NCBI GenBank assembly: GCA_041687075.1
Contig: JAWLCO010000023.1
Location: forward strand, 1 to 39,919
DNA: 39,919 nt
Direction: 5' to 3'
Source: ZC4RG25 sp041687075
Lineage (GTDB): Bacteria; Pseudomonadota; Alphaproteobacteria; Rhizobiales; Hyphomicrobiaceae
The notes beneath the pieces were generated by a model that was given only the letters and a program-made list of their open reading frames with translations, made no database searches and had not been told where the DNA came from. Shown in pieces: positions 7,235 to 16,646 of the stretch. The first letter of the stretch is position 1, and every line of letters begins with the position of its first letter. A program made the position numbers and the translations under genes.

Positions 7235-8766
7235 TGGACATCCGGGCCGCTGAGATCTCCTCGATTCTGAAGGAGCAGATCAAGAATTTCGGCAAGGAGG
7301 CCGAGGTCTCCGAGATCGGTCAGGTGCTGTCGGTCGGCGACGGCATCGCTCGTGTATACGGCCTGGACAATGTGCAGGCCGGCGAGATGGTCGAGTTCCC
7401 GAACGGCATTCGGGGCATGGCCCTGAACCTCGAGGCCGACAACGTCGGTGTGGTCATCTTCGGCCCCGACAGCGGCATCAAGGAGGGCGACACGGTCAAG
7501 CGGACCGGCGCCATCGTCGAGGTGCCCGTCGGTAAGGAGCTGCTCGGCCGCGTGGTCGACGCGCTCGGCAACCCCATTGACGGCAAGGGCCCGATCAAGG
7601 CGACGGAGCGCAGGCGCGTCGACGTCAAGGCGCCCGGCATTCTGCCCCGCAAGTCCGTGCACGAGCCGATGGCGACCGGCCTCAAGGCCATCGACGCCCT
7701 TATCCCCGTTGGTCGCGGCCAGCGTGAGCTCATCATTGGCGACCGCCAGACTGGCAAGACCGCCATCATTCTCGACACCTTCCTGAACCAGAAGCCGCTG
7801 AACCAGGGCGACGATGAAACGCAGAAGCTCTACTGCGTGTATGTCGCCGTCGGTCAGAAGCGCTCGACAGTGGCCCAGTTCGTGAAGGTGCTGGAGGAGC
7901 GCGGCGCGCTCGAGTACTCGATCGTCATCGCCGCGACGGCGTCTGATCCGGCCCCGATGCAGTATCTAGCGCCATTCGCCGGTTGCACGATGGGCGAGTT
8001 CTTCCGCGACAACGGCATGCATGCCGTGATTGCGTACGACGACCTCTCCAAGCAGGCCGTCGCCTACCGTCAGATGTCGCTGCTGCTCCGCCGTCCGCCC
8101 GGCCGTGAGGCTTATCCTGGCGACGTCTTCTACCTGCACTCGCGTCTGCTGGAGCGCGCGGCGAAGCTCAACGACGAGCACGGCGCCGGCTCGTTGACCG
8201 CCCTGCCGGTCATCGAGACGCAGGCCAACGACGTCTCGGCCTACATTCCGACCAACGTGATCTCGATCACCGACGGCCAGATCTTCCTCGAGACGGACCT
8301 CTTCTACCAGGGCATCCGTCCGGCGGTGAACGTCGGCCTTTCGGTGTCGCGCGTCGGCTCGGCGGCGCAGACGAAGGCGATGAAGCAGGTTGCCGGCCGC
8401 ATCAAGGGCGAGCTTGCGCAGTACCGCGAAATGGCGGCCTTCGCCCAGTTCGGCTCGGACCTCGACGCCACGACCCAGCGGCTTCTGGCCCGCGGTGCGC
8501 GTCTGACGGAGCTGCTGAAGCAACCGCAGTTCTCGCCGCTCAAGATGGAAGAGCAGGTGATCGTGATCTTCGCGGGCACCCGCGGGTATCTTGATCCGCT
8601 GCCGGTCAATGCCGTCGGCCGCTTTGAGCAGGAGCTGCTGCGCACCATTCGCGATCAGCACGCCGACATTCTCGAGACGATCCGGACGGAGAAGCAGCTT
8701 TCGGCCGAGACGGAGAAGAAGCTCGTCGAGGCGATCGACAAGTTCGCCAAGGCCTTTACAGCCTGA
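7234..8766 (+). CDS. atpA: ATP synthase F1 subunit alpha
   Basis: A 510-residue non-catalytic nucleotide-binding subunit of the F1 hexamer. The beta-barrel domain covers ~1-95. The nucleotide-binding domain has P-loop GDRQTGKT at 169-176. The arginine finger R373 (SVSRVGSAAQ) reaches the beta-subunit catalytic site. The C-terminal helical domain covers ~380-510. Length and motifs are normal. It is coupled to atpH by the overlapping TGATG. It is followed not by atpG directly but by a ~195-base gap holding an inverted-repeat element, which is unusual for this operon. Confidence 0.98.
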   Translation: MDIRAAEISSILKEQIKNFGKEAEVSEIGQVLSVGDGIARVYGLDNVQAGEMVEFPNGIRGMALNLEADNVGVVIFGPDSGIKEGDTVKRTGAIVEVPVGKELLGRVVDALGNPIDGKGPIKATERRRVDVKAPGILPRKSVHEPMATGLKAIDALIPVGRGQRELIIGDRQTGKTAIILDTFLNQKPLNQGDDETQKLYCVYVAVGQKRSTVAQFVKVLEERGALEYSIVIAATASDPAPMQYLAPFAGCTMGEFFRDNGMHAVIAYDDLSKQAVAYRQMSLLLRRPPGREAYPGDVFYLHSRLLERAAKLNDEHGAGSLTALPVIETQANDVSAYIPTNVISITDGQIFLETDLFYQGIRPAVNVGLSVSRVGSAAQTKAMKQVAGRIKGELAQYREMAAFAQFGSDLDATTQRLLARGARLTELLKQPQFSPLKMEEQVIVIFAGTRGYLDPLPVNAVGRFEQELLRTIRDQHADILETIRTEKQLSAETEKKLVEAIDKFAKAFTA

Positions 8767-8771
8767 ACTTA

Positions 8772-8936
8772 CCGTCATCCCGGCCAAGTGAGGGCGAATG
8801 CCTGATACGCGCGCCGGGACCCAGCGCAAGGAGCGCCGAAGGCTCCTTGCACGTTGGACTTGATCAGCACAGCGCCTTCGGCACTTCTCTCCTGAATCCC
8901 GGCGGGCACCTCGCAATCTGCTGGCCGGGATGGCGG
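8772..8936. repeat. MITE-like intergenic element with terminal inverted repeats
   Basis: The 15-base ends CCGTCATCCCGGCCA (8772-8786) and TGGCCGGGATGGCGG (8922-8936) are inverted copies with one mismatch. Inside is a perfect 9-bp hairpin, GCAAGGAGC (8826-8834) with GCTCCTTGC (8842-8850) and a 7-base loop. The segment CCTTCGGCACTTCT (8875-8888) recurs in the element at 32707, which also opens with CCGTCATCCCGG. No coding sequence is present. It lies inside the atp operon between atpA and atpG. Confidence 0.75.
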
Positions 8937-8962
8937 GTTCGGAACGGGGACGACGCGGCAAC

Positions 8963-9853
8963 ATGGCTAGCTTGAAGGACCTGAGAAATCGCATCGCTTC
9001 CGTGAAGGCGACGCGCAAGATCACGAAGGCCATGCAAATGGTTGCCGCGGCCAAGCTGCGCCGTGCGCAGGAGGCAGCCACCGCTGCGCGCCCCTATGCC
9101 GAGCGCATGGACCGCATTCTCGCCAACCTGAACCAGCGCATGACGAGCCGGGAAGGTCTTTCTCCGCTGCTCGTCGGCACCGGTCGTGATCAGGTTCACC
9201 TGCTGGTCGTGATGACAGCCGAGCGCGGCCTCTGCGGTGGCTTCAACGCCAATATTGCCAGGCTGGCACGCCAGGACATCCAGCGCCTGCAGCAGGAAGG
9301 CAAGACGGTCAGGATCCTCAGCGTCGGCCGCAAGGGCTACGACATCCTGCGCCGCGACTACGGCAAGCTGATTATCGACCGGGTCGATCTCAGGAGCGTG
9401 CGGCAGCTCGGCTATGTGAATGCGCAGGAGATCGCAGACAAGATTCTCGCCCTGTTCGAAGCGGGCGAGTTCGACGTTTGCACGCTCTACTTCGCGGAGT
9501 TCAAGTCCGTCATCGCGCAAAAGCCGACGGCTCTGCAGCTCATTCCCGCAAAGCTCCCCGAGGAGGATGCAGGCACTGCCCGGACCGGCGGCGCCGAGGC
9601 GATCCACGAGTACGAGCCGAATGAGGAGGAGATCCTCGAGTACCTGCTGATGCGCAACCTCTCGACGCAGGTCTTCCGCGGGCTCCTCGAGAATGCAGCC
9701 TCCGAGCAGGGCGCCCGCATGTCGGCGATGGACAACGCCACGCGCAATGCCGGCGAGATGATCGACAGGCTGACGCTGACCTATAACCGCACGCGTCAGG
9801 CGATGATTACCAAGGAGCTGATCGAAATCATCTCGGGTGCGGAGGCGCTGTAA
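8963..9853 (+). CDS. atpG: ATP synthase F1 subunit gamma
   Basis: A 296-residue central rotor shaft of F1. The N-terminus MASLKDLRNRIASVKATRKI and the adjoining TKAMQMVAAAKLRRAQ match the first coiled-coil helix. The Rossmann-like middle includes the TAERGLCGGFN motif. The C-terminal signature reads SEQGARMSAMDNATRNAGEM, ending in ITKELIEIISGAEAL. The ATG at 8963 is chosen from this conserved N-terminus; an in-frame upstream extension to 8930 reaches into the repeat element and is unlikely. Its ribosome site is weak (GGGGACG), so expression may depend on the upstream element's structure. Confidence 0.97.
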   Translation: MASLKDLRNRIASVKATRKITKAMQMVAAAKLRRAQEAATAARPYAERMDRILANLNQRMTSREGLSPLLVGTGRDQVHLLVVMTAERGLCGGFNANIARLARQDIQRLQQEGKTVRILSVGRKGYDILRRDYGKLIIDRVDLRSVRQLGYVNAQEIADKILALFEAGEFDVCTLYFAEFKSVIAQKPTALQLIPAKLPEEDAGTARTGGAEAIHEYEPNEEEILEYLLMRNLSTQVFRGLLENAASEQGARMSAMDNATRNAGEMIDRLTLTYNRTRQAMITKELIEIISGAEAL

Positions 9854-9890
9854 TATTCGCTTTGTTTTGGATCAAGTCCGCAGGTTCGCT

Positions 9891-10118
9891 ATGACAGACG
9901 AGAGTTCGAACCTTGTTCTTGAGCACCTGAAGCGCATCCGCGCCTCTCAGGAGCGGATGGAGCTGGACGTTGGCGATCTGAAGGCCAGGGCTTCAGGGTT
10001 GGAGCTGCACCAGGGGCAGATGCTGACGCTCCTCGGCAGTCTCAATCAACGCCTTGATCGCCTTGAAGAACCCGTTTCCAGGATCGAGCGCCGGCTCGAT
10101 CTGGTCGACGCAGATTGA
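9891..10118 (+). CDS. Small coiled-coil protein inside the atp operon
   Basis: A 75-residue, strongly charged protein beginning MTDESSNLVLEHLKRIRASQ. Hydrophobic residues recur at heptad spacing (LVLEHLKRI, LDVGDLKARASGL, LLGSLNQRLDRL), which predicts one long coiled coil and probably an oligomer. There are no cysteines, signal peptide or membrane segment. Small proteins with an LVLEHL-[KR]-x-IR start occur widely in Rhizobiales as hypothetical proteins, from memory; their function is unknown. It begins 37 bases after atpG and ends 25 bases before atpD, in the same direction, so it is almost certainly co-transcribed with the ATP synthase genes. Confidence 0.75.
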   Translation: MTDESSNLVLEHLKRIRASQERMELDVGDLKARASGLELHQGQMLTLLGSLNQRLDRLEEPVSRIERRLDLVDAD

Positions 10119-10143
10119 AATCGCTGCACGTTAGGGAAATACA

Positions 10144-11580
<1,437 letters not shown>

Positions 11581-11596
11581 GCGGCAAGGAAAGCAC

Positions 11597-11866
11597 ATGG
11601 CTGAAGCGGATAAGGCGACAAGCGGCAAGTTCGGCTCTTGCTGTGACGAGTTGAAAGAGGCAATGGCCGGCGAGGACTTTGAACCGCTTGTCAGCGAAGG
11701 CCGCGACGGCGTGCTTTACCTGGCAGTAGGGCTTATCGATCTTGACGATGGTGAGCCTGGCGTAGTGGACCACCCGATGTACTTCTGCCCGTTCTGCGGC
11801 ACCCGCCTGCAGACGGAAGAGGAGGTACAGGCGAAGGCCGAGGCGGACCCGGACGACGACGAGTGA
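11597..11866 (+). CDS. Small protein with two cysteine pairs, between atpD and atpC
   Basis: An 89-residue acidic protein. It has adjacent cysteines C15 and C16 (GSCCDELKEAM) and a C-P-F-C pair at C64 and C67 (YFCPFCGTRL). The four cysteines could bind zinc as a split ribbon, but this is inference. The middle is a beta-rich stretch (GVLYLAVGLIDLDDG) and the tail is acidic (ADPDDDE). There is no signal peptide. The ATG is preceded by AAGGAAAGC, a fair ribosome site, and starts 16 bases after the atpD stop. I know similar unnamed proteins in Rhizobiales but no function for them. Codon use and base composition resemble the neighbours. Confidence 0.78.
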   Translation: MAEADKATSGKFGSCCDELKEAMAGEDFEPLVSEGRDGVLYLAVGLIDLDDGEPGVVDHPMYFCPFCGTRLQTEEEVQAKAEADPDDDE

Positions 11867-11920
11867 GGCTGCCCTTGTGCGGGCGGCGAGTTCATCGGGG
11901 CCGGGGCTGAGGAAGAGATC

Positions 11921-12322
11921 ATGGCTGATACGTTCAAGTTCGAGCTGGTGAGCCCCGAGCGGGTGCTCCTGTCGGAAGACGCGGAGCAGGTCGTTCTTCC
12001 GGGCGTGCAGGGCGATTTTGCCGTTTTGGCGAACCATGCGCCCATGCTTTCCATGCTGCGGCCCGGGGTGCTCGACGTGCAGCTTCCGGGCGGCACGCGG
12101 CGCGTCTTCGTGAAGGGCGGTTTTGCCGAGGTCGAGCCGGACAGGCTCACGGTGCTGGCACAGACGGCGTTCGATGCCGAGGCGTCCTCCGCACCGAAGG
12201 CGATCCAGACGGAGCTGACCGCTGCTCAGGCGGAACTGGACGAAGCCAGGGACGATGACGCACGGTTCATGGCGCAAGAAGCGGTCGACAGGCTGCGCGC
12301 GCTGCAGGCTGGCCGCGGCTGA
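11921..12322 (+). CDS. atpC: ATP synthase F1 subunit epsilon
   Basis: A 133-residue subunit that joins the rotor to the c-ring and can inhibit ATP hydrolysis. The N-terminal beta-sandwich has the family signature FELVSPERVLLSEDAEQVVLPG and then QGDFAVLANHAPMLSMLRPG. The C-terminal helices run from ~90 (SAPKAIQTELTAAQAELDEA). The ATG is well served by GAGGAAGAG upstream. It is the last gene of the operon and is followed within 30 bases by a hairpin. Confidence 0.96.
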   Translation: MADTFKFELVSPERVLLSEDAEQVVLPGVQGDFAVLANHAPMLSMLRPGVLDVQLPGGTRRVFVKGGFAEVEPDRLTVLAQTAFDAEASSAPKAIQTELTAAQAELDEARDDDARFMAQEAVDRLRALQAGRG

Positions 12323-12352
12323 CCTTTCGCGGGACTGCGATCCACGAGTTGT

Positions 12353-12380
12353 AACGGGCCCGCAAGGGTCCGTTATTCGT
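12353..12380. terminator. Hairpin between convergent atpC and the Nudix gene
   Basis: AACGGGCCC (12353-12361) pairs with GGGTCCGTT (12366-12374) around a GCAA loop, a GNRA-type tetraloop, with one G-U wobble. The following bases ATTCGTTTC are only moderately T-rich. It lies where the plus-strand atp operon meets the end of the minus-strand Nudix gene, and overlaps that gene's stop codon. It probably ends transcription from the atp operon; a role in both directions is possible. Confidence 0.6.
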
Positions 12381-12972
12381 TTCGGATCCAGCCGGCGAAT
12401 TCCTCTACGACGGCTGCATAGAGGGGGCGTCGAAAGGGTAGAGCCAGCGCGACGACCTCATCGGGCTCAGCCCAGCGCCAGGCATCGAACTCGGCTTTCG
12501 CACCATCCGGTGGGCTGAGCTGGACCTCGCTATCCTCGCCCAGGAACCGCATCGCGAACCAGCGTTGGCGCTGGCCGCTGTAGCGCCCCTTGAGCGCAAC
12601 GCCGATCAGTTCATCGGGAAGTTGCCAGGTCATCCAGGATCGCGATTTGGCCAGCACCTCGACCGATGTGATCCCGGTTTCCTCGGCCAGCTCGCGCAGC
12701 GCCGCCGCGCGCGGCTTTTCCCCACTGCGGATGCCGCCCTGCGGCATCTGCCAGATCGGCTCAGCTTCTGGTGGGAGCCACTTGGGCCGCCGCTGGCCGA
12801 TCCAGACCTTGCCGCTGCGATTGAGCAGCAGGATGCCGACGGTGCGCCGGAACGGCAGCTTCAGCCGGCCAGCGCGATGCTTTGAACTCACGAGTGGCAA
12901 CGGCTCCCGATCTCGGCTGGTGTTCGTGGCGCGCTCATCGAGCGATCGCTCCCGTCTCAGCGCTTTTGGCAA
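12373..12972 (-). CDS. Nudix hydrolase, RppH-type paralog (downstream copy)
   Basis: Up to 199 residues from a TTG start; a GTG at 12891 would give 172 residues, closer to usual RppH length. The Nudix fold starts at FRRTVGILLLNRSGKVWIGQ. The Nudix box is intact from GGIRSGEKPRAAALRELAEE onward, with the metal-binding REL-x-EE core, and is preceded by WQMPQGG as in RppH. It is about half identical to the gene just upstream and shares its FLGEDSEV and EFDAWRW motifs. RppH removes pyrophosphate from mRNA 5' ends; whether this copy does so or acts on dinucleoside polyphosphates is unknown. It overlaps the upstream paralog's end by 38 bases if the long start is used. Confidence 0.85.
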   Translation of the reverse strand: MPKALRRERSLDERATNTSRDREPLPLVSSKHRAGRLKLPFRRTVGILLLNRSGKVWIGQRRPKWLPPEAEPIWQMPQGGIRSGEKPRAAALRELAEETGITSVEVLAKSRSWMTWQLPDELIGVALKGRYSGQRQRWFAMRFLGEDSEVQLSPPDGAKAEFDAWRWAEPDEVVALALPFRRPLYAAVVEEFAGWIRNE

Positions 12973-13492
12973 TACCCTGGTGAGTTCCCTCGGGGCGGAT
13001 CAGTGGCGCGAAGGTGGCCATGACCTTGGCATAGACATTCCGCTTGAAGGGGACGGTCAGGCTCGGCAGCTCATCCAGAGCCGACCAGCGCCAAGCGTCG
13101 AACTCGATCTGATGCCCTGGCGGCGGAATGAGGTTCACCTCGCTATCTTCGCCCAGAAAGCGGGTCAGAAACCACTTCTGCCGCTGGCCGCGCCAGCGCC
13201 CGCCCCACGCCTTGCCGACGAGGCTCGCAGGGAGATCGTAGCGCAGCCACTCGGGATGCTCGGCGACGATTTCAACGGTGTGCAGCCCGGTCTCCTCGCG
13301 GAGCTCACGAAGAGCGGCCGCACGCGGGTCCTCCTCCGGATCGATGCCGCCCTGTGGCATCTGCCACCAACTACCAGGCCCTTCCGGCTCGTCCGGAGCA
13401 TCGGCACGGCGACCGATCCACACCAGCCCCTGCCGATTGATGAGCATGATACCGACGCAGGGCCGGTAGGCTTGATCGAGATCGCCTGTCAT
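12935..13492 (-). CDS. rppH: RNA pyrophosphohydrolase RppH (upstream copy)
   Basis: A 185-residue Nudix enzyme with the canonical RppH start YRPCVGIMLINRQGLVWIGRR, split here as YRPCVGIMLINRQGL then VWIGRR. The signature WWQMPQGGIDPEEDPR leads into an intact Nudix box ending REETGL. The later WLRYDLPASLVGK and RGQRQKWFLTRF motifs match the RppH/NudH branch. It is likely to convert triphosphorylated or diphosphorylated mRNA 5' ends to monophosphate and so start RNA decay. AAGG lies eight bases before the ATG. It is the first of two tandem paralogs on the minus strand. The 264 bases upstream (13493-13756) show no gene. Confidence 0.9.
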   Translation of the reverse strand: MTGDLDQAYRPCVGIMLINRQGLVWIGRRADAPDEPEGPGSWWQMPQGGIDPEEDPRAAALRELREETGLHTVEIVAEHPEWLRYDLPASLVGKAWGGRWRGQRQKWFLTRFLGEDSEVNLIPPPGHQIEFDAWRWSALDELPSLTVPFKRNVYAKVMATFAPLIRPEGTHQGIAKSAETGAIAR

Positions 13493-13756
13493 TCCCGCAC
13501 CTTCGCTCTATATCGCACCGGTTTGGTCGATCCTGTCGCCGTCCGCCTGCACGGCGACTGGAGAATCATCCGTACGGCAAAAGCATGCCTGTATCACTCA
13601 CAGCACGCCAGCCGCAGGGCCGCCTGCTACACGGTGAGGATCAAAAGTGATTATAGCTCAAGCCGCGCTTGCAGTTGAAATGATGCGGCTGATGCCGGCG
13701 TACTGCGCCAGCCGGGGAACATGGGATTTGATGGCCCAGCGCTAGCGGGCTCGCAA

Positions 13757-14632
13757 TCACCGTGTCGGGACGGGCTTTTCGCCTCGGTAATCGTAGAATC
13801 CCCGCTGCGTCTTCCGGCCGAGCCAGCCGGCTTCGACGTACTTCACGAGCAGCGGGCATGGACGGTACTTGGAATCGGCCAGCCCCTCATAGAGCACCTG
13901 CATCACCGAAAGGCATGTGTCGAGGCCGATGAAATCAGCGAGCTCGAGCGGACCCATCGGGTGGTTGGCGCCGAGCCGCATCGCCTTGTCGATGGCTTCG
14001 ACGGTGCCAACGCCTTCATAGAGCGTGTAGACGGCCTCGTTGATCATCGGCAGCAGGATGCGGTTGACGATGAAGGCCGGAAAGTCCTCGGAAACCGCAA
14101 TAGTTTTCCCCAGGGACTCCACGAACGCCCGCGAGGTCGCAAAGGTGTCATCCTCGGTGGCTATTCCCCGGATCAGCTCGACGAGCTGCATCACCGGCAC
14201 CGGATTCATGAAATGCATGCCGATGAAGCGCTCAGGGCGCTTGGTGATGGACGCGAGGCGGGTAATCGAGATCGAGGACGTGTTCGAGGCAATGATGGCT
14301 TCGGACTTCAGCTTGGGACAGAGCTCAGCGAAGATCTTGCGCTTGACGCTCTCGTCTTCCGTAGCTGCCTCGACGACCAGGTCGCAATCATGGAGCGCGT
14401 CGTAATCGGGTGCGTAGCGGATACGGTTGAGGGCAGCCTGTTTTTCGTCCGCCGTGATGAGGCCGCGTCCGACCTGCCGGTCCATGTTGCGGTCTATGGT
14501 CGATAACGCCCTGTCCACGGCGTCCTTGGCGATATCGGTAATGGCTACGTCATAACCCGCGAGCGCAACCACGTGGGCAATCCCGCTGCCCATCTGGCCG
14601 GCGCCGATTACCCCCACTTTCCTGATGGCCAC
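13757..14632 (-). CDS. hbdA: 3-hydroxybutyryl-CoA dehydrogenase
   Basis: A 291-residue NAD(P)-dependent dehydrogenase that interconverts 3-hydroxyacyl-CoA and acetoacetyl-CoA in beta-oxidation or polyhydroxybutyrate turnover. The Rossmann motif G10-A-G-Q-M-G15 is at the N-terminus. Catalytic H140 and N143 are in GMHFMNPVPVMQLVE, with E152 as the partner acid and S119 in the SNTSS loop. The C-terminal domain carries DFPAFIVNRILLPMINEA and the GLDTCLSVM segment. I chose GTG at 14632 because GGAG lies eight bases upstream and the length matches the family (~290); a GTG ten codons earlier lacks a ribosome site. It sits 3' of etfBA, whose product can accept electrons from the acyl-CoA dehydrogenase step of the same pathway. 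Confidence 0.93.
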   Translation of the reverse strand: MAIRKVGVIGAGQMGSGIAHVVALAGYDVAITDIAKDAVDRALSTIDRNMDRQVGRGLITADEKQAALNRIRYAPDYDALHDCDLVVEAATEDESVKRKIFAELCPKLKSEAIIASNTSSISITRLASITKRPERFIGMHFMNPVPVMQLVELIRGIATEDDTFATSRAFVESLGKTIAVSEDFPAFIVNRILLPMINEAVYTLYEGVGTVEAIDKAMRLGANHPMGPLELADFIGLDTCLSVMQVLYEGLADSKYRPCPLLVKYVEAGWLGRKTQRGFYDYRGEKPVPTR

Positions 14633-14717
14633 CGTGTTTGCTCCTGGCGTTGACTGTTTCACTCAATACAGCTGGCGGACGTTCCAGTTATTCTATTGGC
14701 TGCCCCGGTAACCGTTC

Positions 14718-15662
14718 TCAGAATCCCGCCTTCTGCAACTCGGCATCGAGCTCCGGCAGCGCCTGGAAGAGGTCTGCCACAAGCCCGTAGTCCGCGACCT
14801 GGAAGATCGGCGCCTCGCCGTCCTTGTTGATCGCGACGATCACCTTGGAGTCCTTCATGCCGGCAAGGTGCTGAATGGCGCCCGAGATGCCGACGGCGAT
14901 GTAGAGCTCCGGCGCGACCACCTTGCCGGTCTGCCCGACCTGAAGGTCGTTCGGCGCATAGCCGGCGTCCACCGCAGCGCGGCTGGCGCCCATGGCAGCA
15001 CCCAGCCGATCCGCCACCGGCTCGATATACTTCGTGAAGTTCTCGCCGGACTGCATGCCGCGGCCACCGGAGATGACGATGCGAGCCGCCGTGAGTTCCG
15101 GCCGGTCGGACTTGGCGATCTCGGCCCGCTCGAAAGTGGAGAGCCCGACGGGCTCCGGCGCGGAGATGCTCTCGATCGTCGCCGATCCGCCCTCGGGAGC
15201 CGCCGCGAACGACGCCGACCGGACCGTGATCACCTTCTTGGCTTCCGTTGACTGCACCGTCTGGATGGCGTTGCCCGCGTAGATGGGCCGCTCGAACGTA
15301 TCGGGCGACTTCACCGCCGTGATATCCGAGATCTGCATCACGTCCAGCATGGCAGCGACCCGCGGCAGCACGTTCTTGCCGAACGTGGTGGAGGCCGCAA
15401 CGAGCGCGTCGTAACCAGCCATCACGGGCACGATGAGTGCCGTGATGTCCTCGGCCAACTGGTGCTCCAGATGCGGCGCATCCGCGACGAGCACCTTGGT
15501 GACGCCCTGAAGCTTGGCGGCCTCCTCCGCTGCCGCACGGCAATTGGAGCCGGCGATCAGGATGTGGACCTCGCCGCCCAGCTGGGCCGCCGCCGTAACC
15601 GCCTTCGCCGTTACCGGATTGCAAGCGCTGTTCGTGTGCTCCGCAATGACCAGGGCCCGCAT
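14718..15662 (-). CDS. etfA: Electron transfer flavoprotein subunit alpha
   Basis: A 314-residue FAD-binding half of ETF, which carries electrons from acyl-CoA and other dehydrogenases to ETF-quinone oxidoreductase. The N-terminal domain starts MRALVIAEHTN. The C-terminal FAD domain shows SGGRGMQSGENF, the VGQTGKVVAPELYIAVGISG stretch and DGEAPIFQVADYGLV, all characteristic. Its ATG overlaps the TGA of etfB, so the two are translationally coupled. No ETF-quinone oxidoreductase lies in the window. Confidence 0.96.
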   Translation of the reverse strand: MRALVIAEHTNSACNPVTAKAVTAAAQLGGEVHILIAGSNCRAAAEEAAKLQGVTKVLVADAPHLEHQLAEDITALIVPVMAGYDALVAASTTFGKNVLPRVAAMLDVMQISDITAVKSPDTFERPIYAGNAIQTVQSTEAKKVITVRSASFAAAPEGGSATIESISAPEPVGLSTFERAEIAKSDRPELTAARIVISGGRGMQSGENFTKYIEPVADRLGAAMGASRAAVDAGYAPNDLQVGQTGKVVAPELYIAVGISGAIQHLAGMKDSKVIVAINKDGEAPIFQVADYGLVADLFQALPELDAELQKAGF

Positions 15663-16417
15663 CAGATCACCCCCGCTTCCGTCTTCAGTTTCTCGACCAG
15701 CTCCGCTACGCTCGATACCTTGACACCCGACTTGCGGGCCGGCGGCTCAGCCGTTTGCAGCACCTTGAGGCGGGGCGCGATGTCGATGCCGAAATCTGCA
15801 GCCTTCTTGACGTCCAGCGGCTTCTTCTTCGCCTTCATGATATTGGGAAGCGAGGCATAGCGCGGCTCGTTGAGGCGCAGGTCCGTCGTGATGATGGCAG
15901 GCAGCTTCAGTTTCAGCGTCTCGAGGCCGCCGTCGACCTCACGCGTCACCAGCGCCGAGCCATCCTCGATGACGACCTTGGAGGCGAAGGTTGCCTGCGA
16001 CCAGCCGAGCAGCGCAGCAAGCATCTGGCCGGTCTGATTGCAGTCGTCGTCGATGGCCTGCTTGCCAAGGATGACAAGGCCGGGCTGCTCGTCCGCGATA
16101 ACGGCCTTCAGCAGCTTGGCCACAGCCAGCGGCTCCACGACGGCGCCCTCGTCGGTCTCGATCAGGATGCCGCGGTCGGCCCCCATGGCCAGTGCCGTGC
16201 GGATCGTCTCCTGCGACTTCGCCGGCCCGATCGATACGGCGACGATCTCGGTCGCAACGCCCTTCTCCTTCAGCCGGATCGCTTCCTCGACAGCGATCTC
16301 GTCGAAGGGGTTCATGGACATCTTGACGTTCGCGAGCTCTACCCCCGAGCCGTCCGGCTTGACCCGGATTTTCACATTGAAATCCACCACGCGCTTGACC
16401 GGCACGAGGACCTTCAT
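15662..16417 (-). CDS. etfB: Electron transfer flavoprotein subunit beta
   Basis: A 251-residue AMP-binding half of ETF. The N-terminus MKVLVPVKRVVDFNVKIRVK and the MSMNPFDEIAVEEAIRLKE segment are diagnostic. A DDDCNQTGQMLAALLGW segment (adenine-nucleotide side) and the C-terminal recognition-loop region LPNIMKAKKKPLDV also fit. GGGAGAG precedes the ATG. It is first in the etfB-etfA-hbd unit; the upstream 229 bases hold a terminator for the preceding gene and presumably its own promoter, which I could not place. Confidence 0.96.
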   Translation of the reverse strand: MKVLVPVKRVVDFNVKIRVKPDGSGVELANVKMSMNPFDEIAVEEAIRLKEKGVATEIVAVSIGPAKSQETIRTALAMGADRGILIETDEGAVVEPLAVAKLLKAVIADEQPGLVILGKQAIDDDCNQTGQMLAALLGWSQATFASKVVIEDGSALVTREVDGGLETLKLKLPAIITTDLRLNEPRYASLPNIMKAKKKPLDVKKAADFGIDIAPRLKVLQTAEPPARKSGVKVSSVAELVEKLKTEAGVI

Positions 16418-16539
16418 ATCTCGAACTCTCCCGCGTATTCTTTCGATCGCATGACGCTATTAGCCAGCACGCAGGCGGCTTCCGCAACGGTCAATCGCGG
16501 GACGATCTGTCTCAGCTCCCGAACCAACCCGGCGTGGGC

Positions 16540-16565
16540 AAAAATCCTTCGCACGTGCGAAAGGG
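16540..16565 (-). terminator. Rho-independent terminator after the rhomboid gene
   Basis: Read on the minus strand, CCTTTCGC, loop ACGT, GCGAAGG forms a hairpin (one bulged T), followed directly by ATTTTTGCC. It lies ~80 bases past the rhomboid stop and before etfB, so it separates the rhomboid unit from etfBA. The centre is the palindrome TTCGCACGTGCGAA (16549-16562), which could alternatively be an operator. Confidence 0.6.
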
Positions 16566-16646
16566 CAACGTATGCTCACGTTTTCGGCAAGTCAATCATC
16601 CGGTTGGCAGGGTGTTCCGCCGAGGCATTCGCAATCTACAGCGCTG

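Noticed and set aside
13493..13756. Small gene or RNA in the gap between rppH and hbd
   Set aside because: I found no frame with a ribosome site and recognisable content, and no tRNA cloverleaf or other RNA fold by eye.
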